A stretch of DNA of 5,465 bases from NCBI GenBank assembly GCA_947456345.1, contig CANGQU010000064.1:1-5465 (forward strand), in the 5' to 3' direction. Below are positions 4,457 to 5,465 of the stretch, piece after piece. The stretch's first letter is position 1; each line of letters begins with the position of its first letter. The stretch is from Alphaproteobacteria bacterium. Lineage in GTDB: Bacteria > Pseudomonadota > Alphaproteobacteria > SHNJ01. Under the pieces are notes generated by a model. The model did no database searches, was not told where the DNA came from, and saw only the letters and a list, made by a program, of their open reading frames with translations. Position numbers and translations under genes: made by a program.

Positions 4457-5465
4457 ATGCCCCCGATGTCGCCCGAGTTTATCGCCTTTGTCCATGACGC
4501 GGCTGATCAGTCCGTCATTCAAAGTGTCGTAGAGAAAAATTGGCCCAGCGCCGCGATCCATGCGGGCGGTGCGGCCGAGGCTTTGGCGCACCTGCAAACC
4601 GGTGGCGAAGCGCCCCAAGCCATGCTGGTCGACCTAAGCCGCAGCAAGGATGCCGAGGCGGACGCCAAATTATTGCGCGAGCTAGCGCCGGGCGCAACCT
4701 TGATCGGTATTGGCGCTGTCAACGACGTGGCTTTATTCCGTAAATTATTGGCCGTCGGCATCGCCGATTATTTGATTAAACCGCTGCAAGCGGAATCGTT
4801 GCAACAAGCCATCGTTACCGCCGTGCATTTCAACGTCGGCGACGATAAAAAACCCGGCCAAGCCGAATTGGTGGTCATCATCGGCACACGCGGCGGGGTT
4901 GGCGCCAGCATGATTGCGGTCAACACCGCCTGGCTGCTGGCGGAGGAAAATAAATTTTCAACTGCGCTCGTGGATTTGGACGTGCATTACGGCAGCTCGG
5001 CCCTGGCGTTGGATCTCGAGCCAAGCCCCGGCCTGCGCGAGGCTTTGAAAAACCCATCGCGCATCGATTCGCTATTCGTCACCAGCGCCCTGGTTAAAGC
5101 CACCGAACGATTATATGTGTTGGGCAGTGAAGAAAGCCTGGAAGACGAGATACATCCCGATCCGGCGGCGATATCCTTGTTGCTGGCCGAGTTACGCAGC
5201 AGATTCCAATATCTAATCGTCGATTTGCCGCGCGGCGCGATCGGCCTGCAAGACGCCATTTTAGCGGACGCCAATAAAATCATTCTGGTTTCGGATTTAT
5301 CGCTGGCAGGCATCCGCGATGCGGTGCGCCTGACTGGCAAGCTCCGTGGGGTTGCCAAGGGGGTCGAGATCAAATTGATCTTAAACCGCGTGGCAGATAA
5401 AAATGTCGGTATCAGCGTCAAAGATTTTGAACGCGGCTGCGACCACAAAGTCGATTTAGCAATTC
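4457..5465 (+). CDS. cpaE: Pilus localisation ATPase CpaE/TadZ, C-terminus cut off by right edge
   Basis: The visible 336 residues show two parts. Residues about 7-125 form a receiver-like domain: beta-strand FIAFVHD with Asp14, AMLVDLS with Asp59 at the phospho-acceptor place, and DYLIKPL with Lys108. The usual Ser/Thr strand is replaced by LIGIGAV, so it may not switch normally. Residues about 137 onward are a MinD/ParA-type ATPase. The deviant Walker loop is GTRGGVGAS (143-151), with Arg where ParA has the signature Lys and Ala in place of the P-loop Lys, as is usual in CpaE. LVDLDVHYGS (171-180) and the Walker B YLIVDLP (252-258, Asp256) follow. CpaE/TadZ places the Tad machine in the cell, often at a pole. 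ATG 4457 is the first start after an in-frame TAG at 4445; AGGA lies 3 bases upstream. ATG 4466 is possible. Confidence 0.93.
   Translation, partial: MPPMSPEFIAFVHDAADQSVIQSVVEKNWPSAAIHAGGAAEALAHLQTGGEAPQAMLVDLSRSKDAEADAKLLRELAPGATLIGIGAVNDVALFRKLLAVGIADYLIKPLQAESLQQAIVTAVHFNVGDDKKPGQAELVVIIGTRGGVGASMIAVNTAWLLAEENKFSTALVDLDVHYGSSALALDLEPSPGLREALKNPSRIDSLFVTSALVKATERLYVLGSEESLEDEIHPDPAAISLLLAELRSRFQYLIVDLPRGAIGLQDAILADANKIILVSDLSLAGIRDAVRLTGKLRGVAKGVEIKLILNRVADKNVGISVKDFERGCDHKVDLAI

Noticed and set aside
4987..5448. 153-codon open frame on the minus strand inside cpaE
   Set aside because: It lies fully antisense to a clear MinD-family coding region, has Ser/Arg-rich low-information sequence and no family motif; it is a codon-bias shadow.
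1..5465. A previously undescribed biological system
   Set aside because: Every gene in the window belongs to the known Tad/Flp pilus set in its usual alphaproteobacterial order; I see no mobile element, CRISPR array, RNA gene or unknown gene.

Overview
The window is the 5' half of a Tad/Flp (type IVc) tight-adherence pilus locus. The gene order is two small Flp pilins, then cpaA (prepilin peptidase), cpaB (RcpC-like), cpaC (secretin), cpaD (lipoprotein) and cpaE (TadZ-like MinD-family ATPase, cut off by the right edge). A TadG-like pseudopilin-type gene points the other way at the left edge and is cut off there. This cpaA-B-C-D-E order, the GTRGGVGAS Walker-type loop in CpaE and the CpaD family lipoprotein are typical of Alphaproteobacteria. 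CtrA-like TTAA-N7-TTAA sites in the divergent intergenic region agree with that. Base composition looks moderate, not GC-rich as in Caulobacter or most Rhizobiales. I cannot name the genus.

Layout: 1-183 (minus) is the N-terminal part of the TadG-like protein. 184-480 is a divergent control region with one perfect and two near-perfect CtrA-type boxes. 481-663 and 702-860 are tandem flp pilin genes; the second has a much stronger ribosome binding site and has only 52 codons. 861-960 is a spacer; two consecutive stem-loops lie from 848 to 917, the first wrapped around the flp2 stop codon. 961-1482 is cpaA, 1504-2346 cpaB, 2346-3791 cpaC, 3796-4434 cpaD, and 4457-5465 cpaE (partial). From cpaB onward the genes are tightly packed: a 1-base overlap, then gaps of 4 and 22 bases.

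How it works together: CpaA, embedded in the inner membrane, cleaves the short leaders of the Flp prepilins after the glycine of the DESG motif and probably also processes TadE/TadG-type pseudopilins. CpaC forms the outer-membrane secretin channel, helped by the CpaD lipoprotein and the periplasmic CpaB. CpaE places the machine in the cell, often at a pole. The motor ATPase (cpaF/tadA) and platform proteins (tadB/tadC) are expected just beyond the right edge.

I found no new system. The points most worth a second look are the CtrA-like boxes shared between divergent pilus genes, the unequal pilin pair, and the tandem hairpins that separate the pilin genes from the assembly genes.
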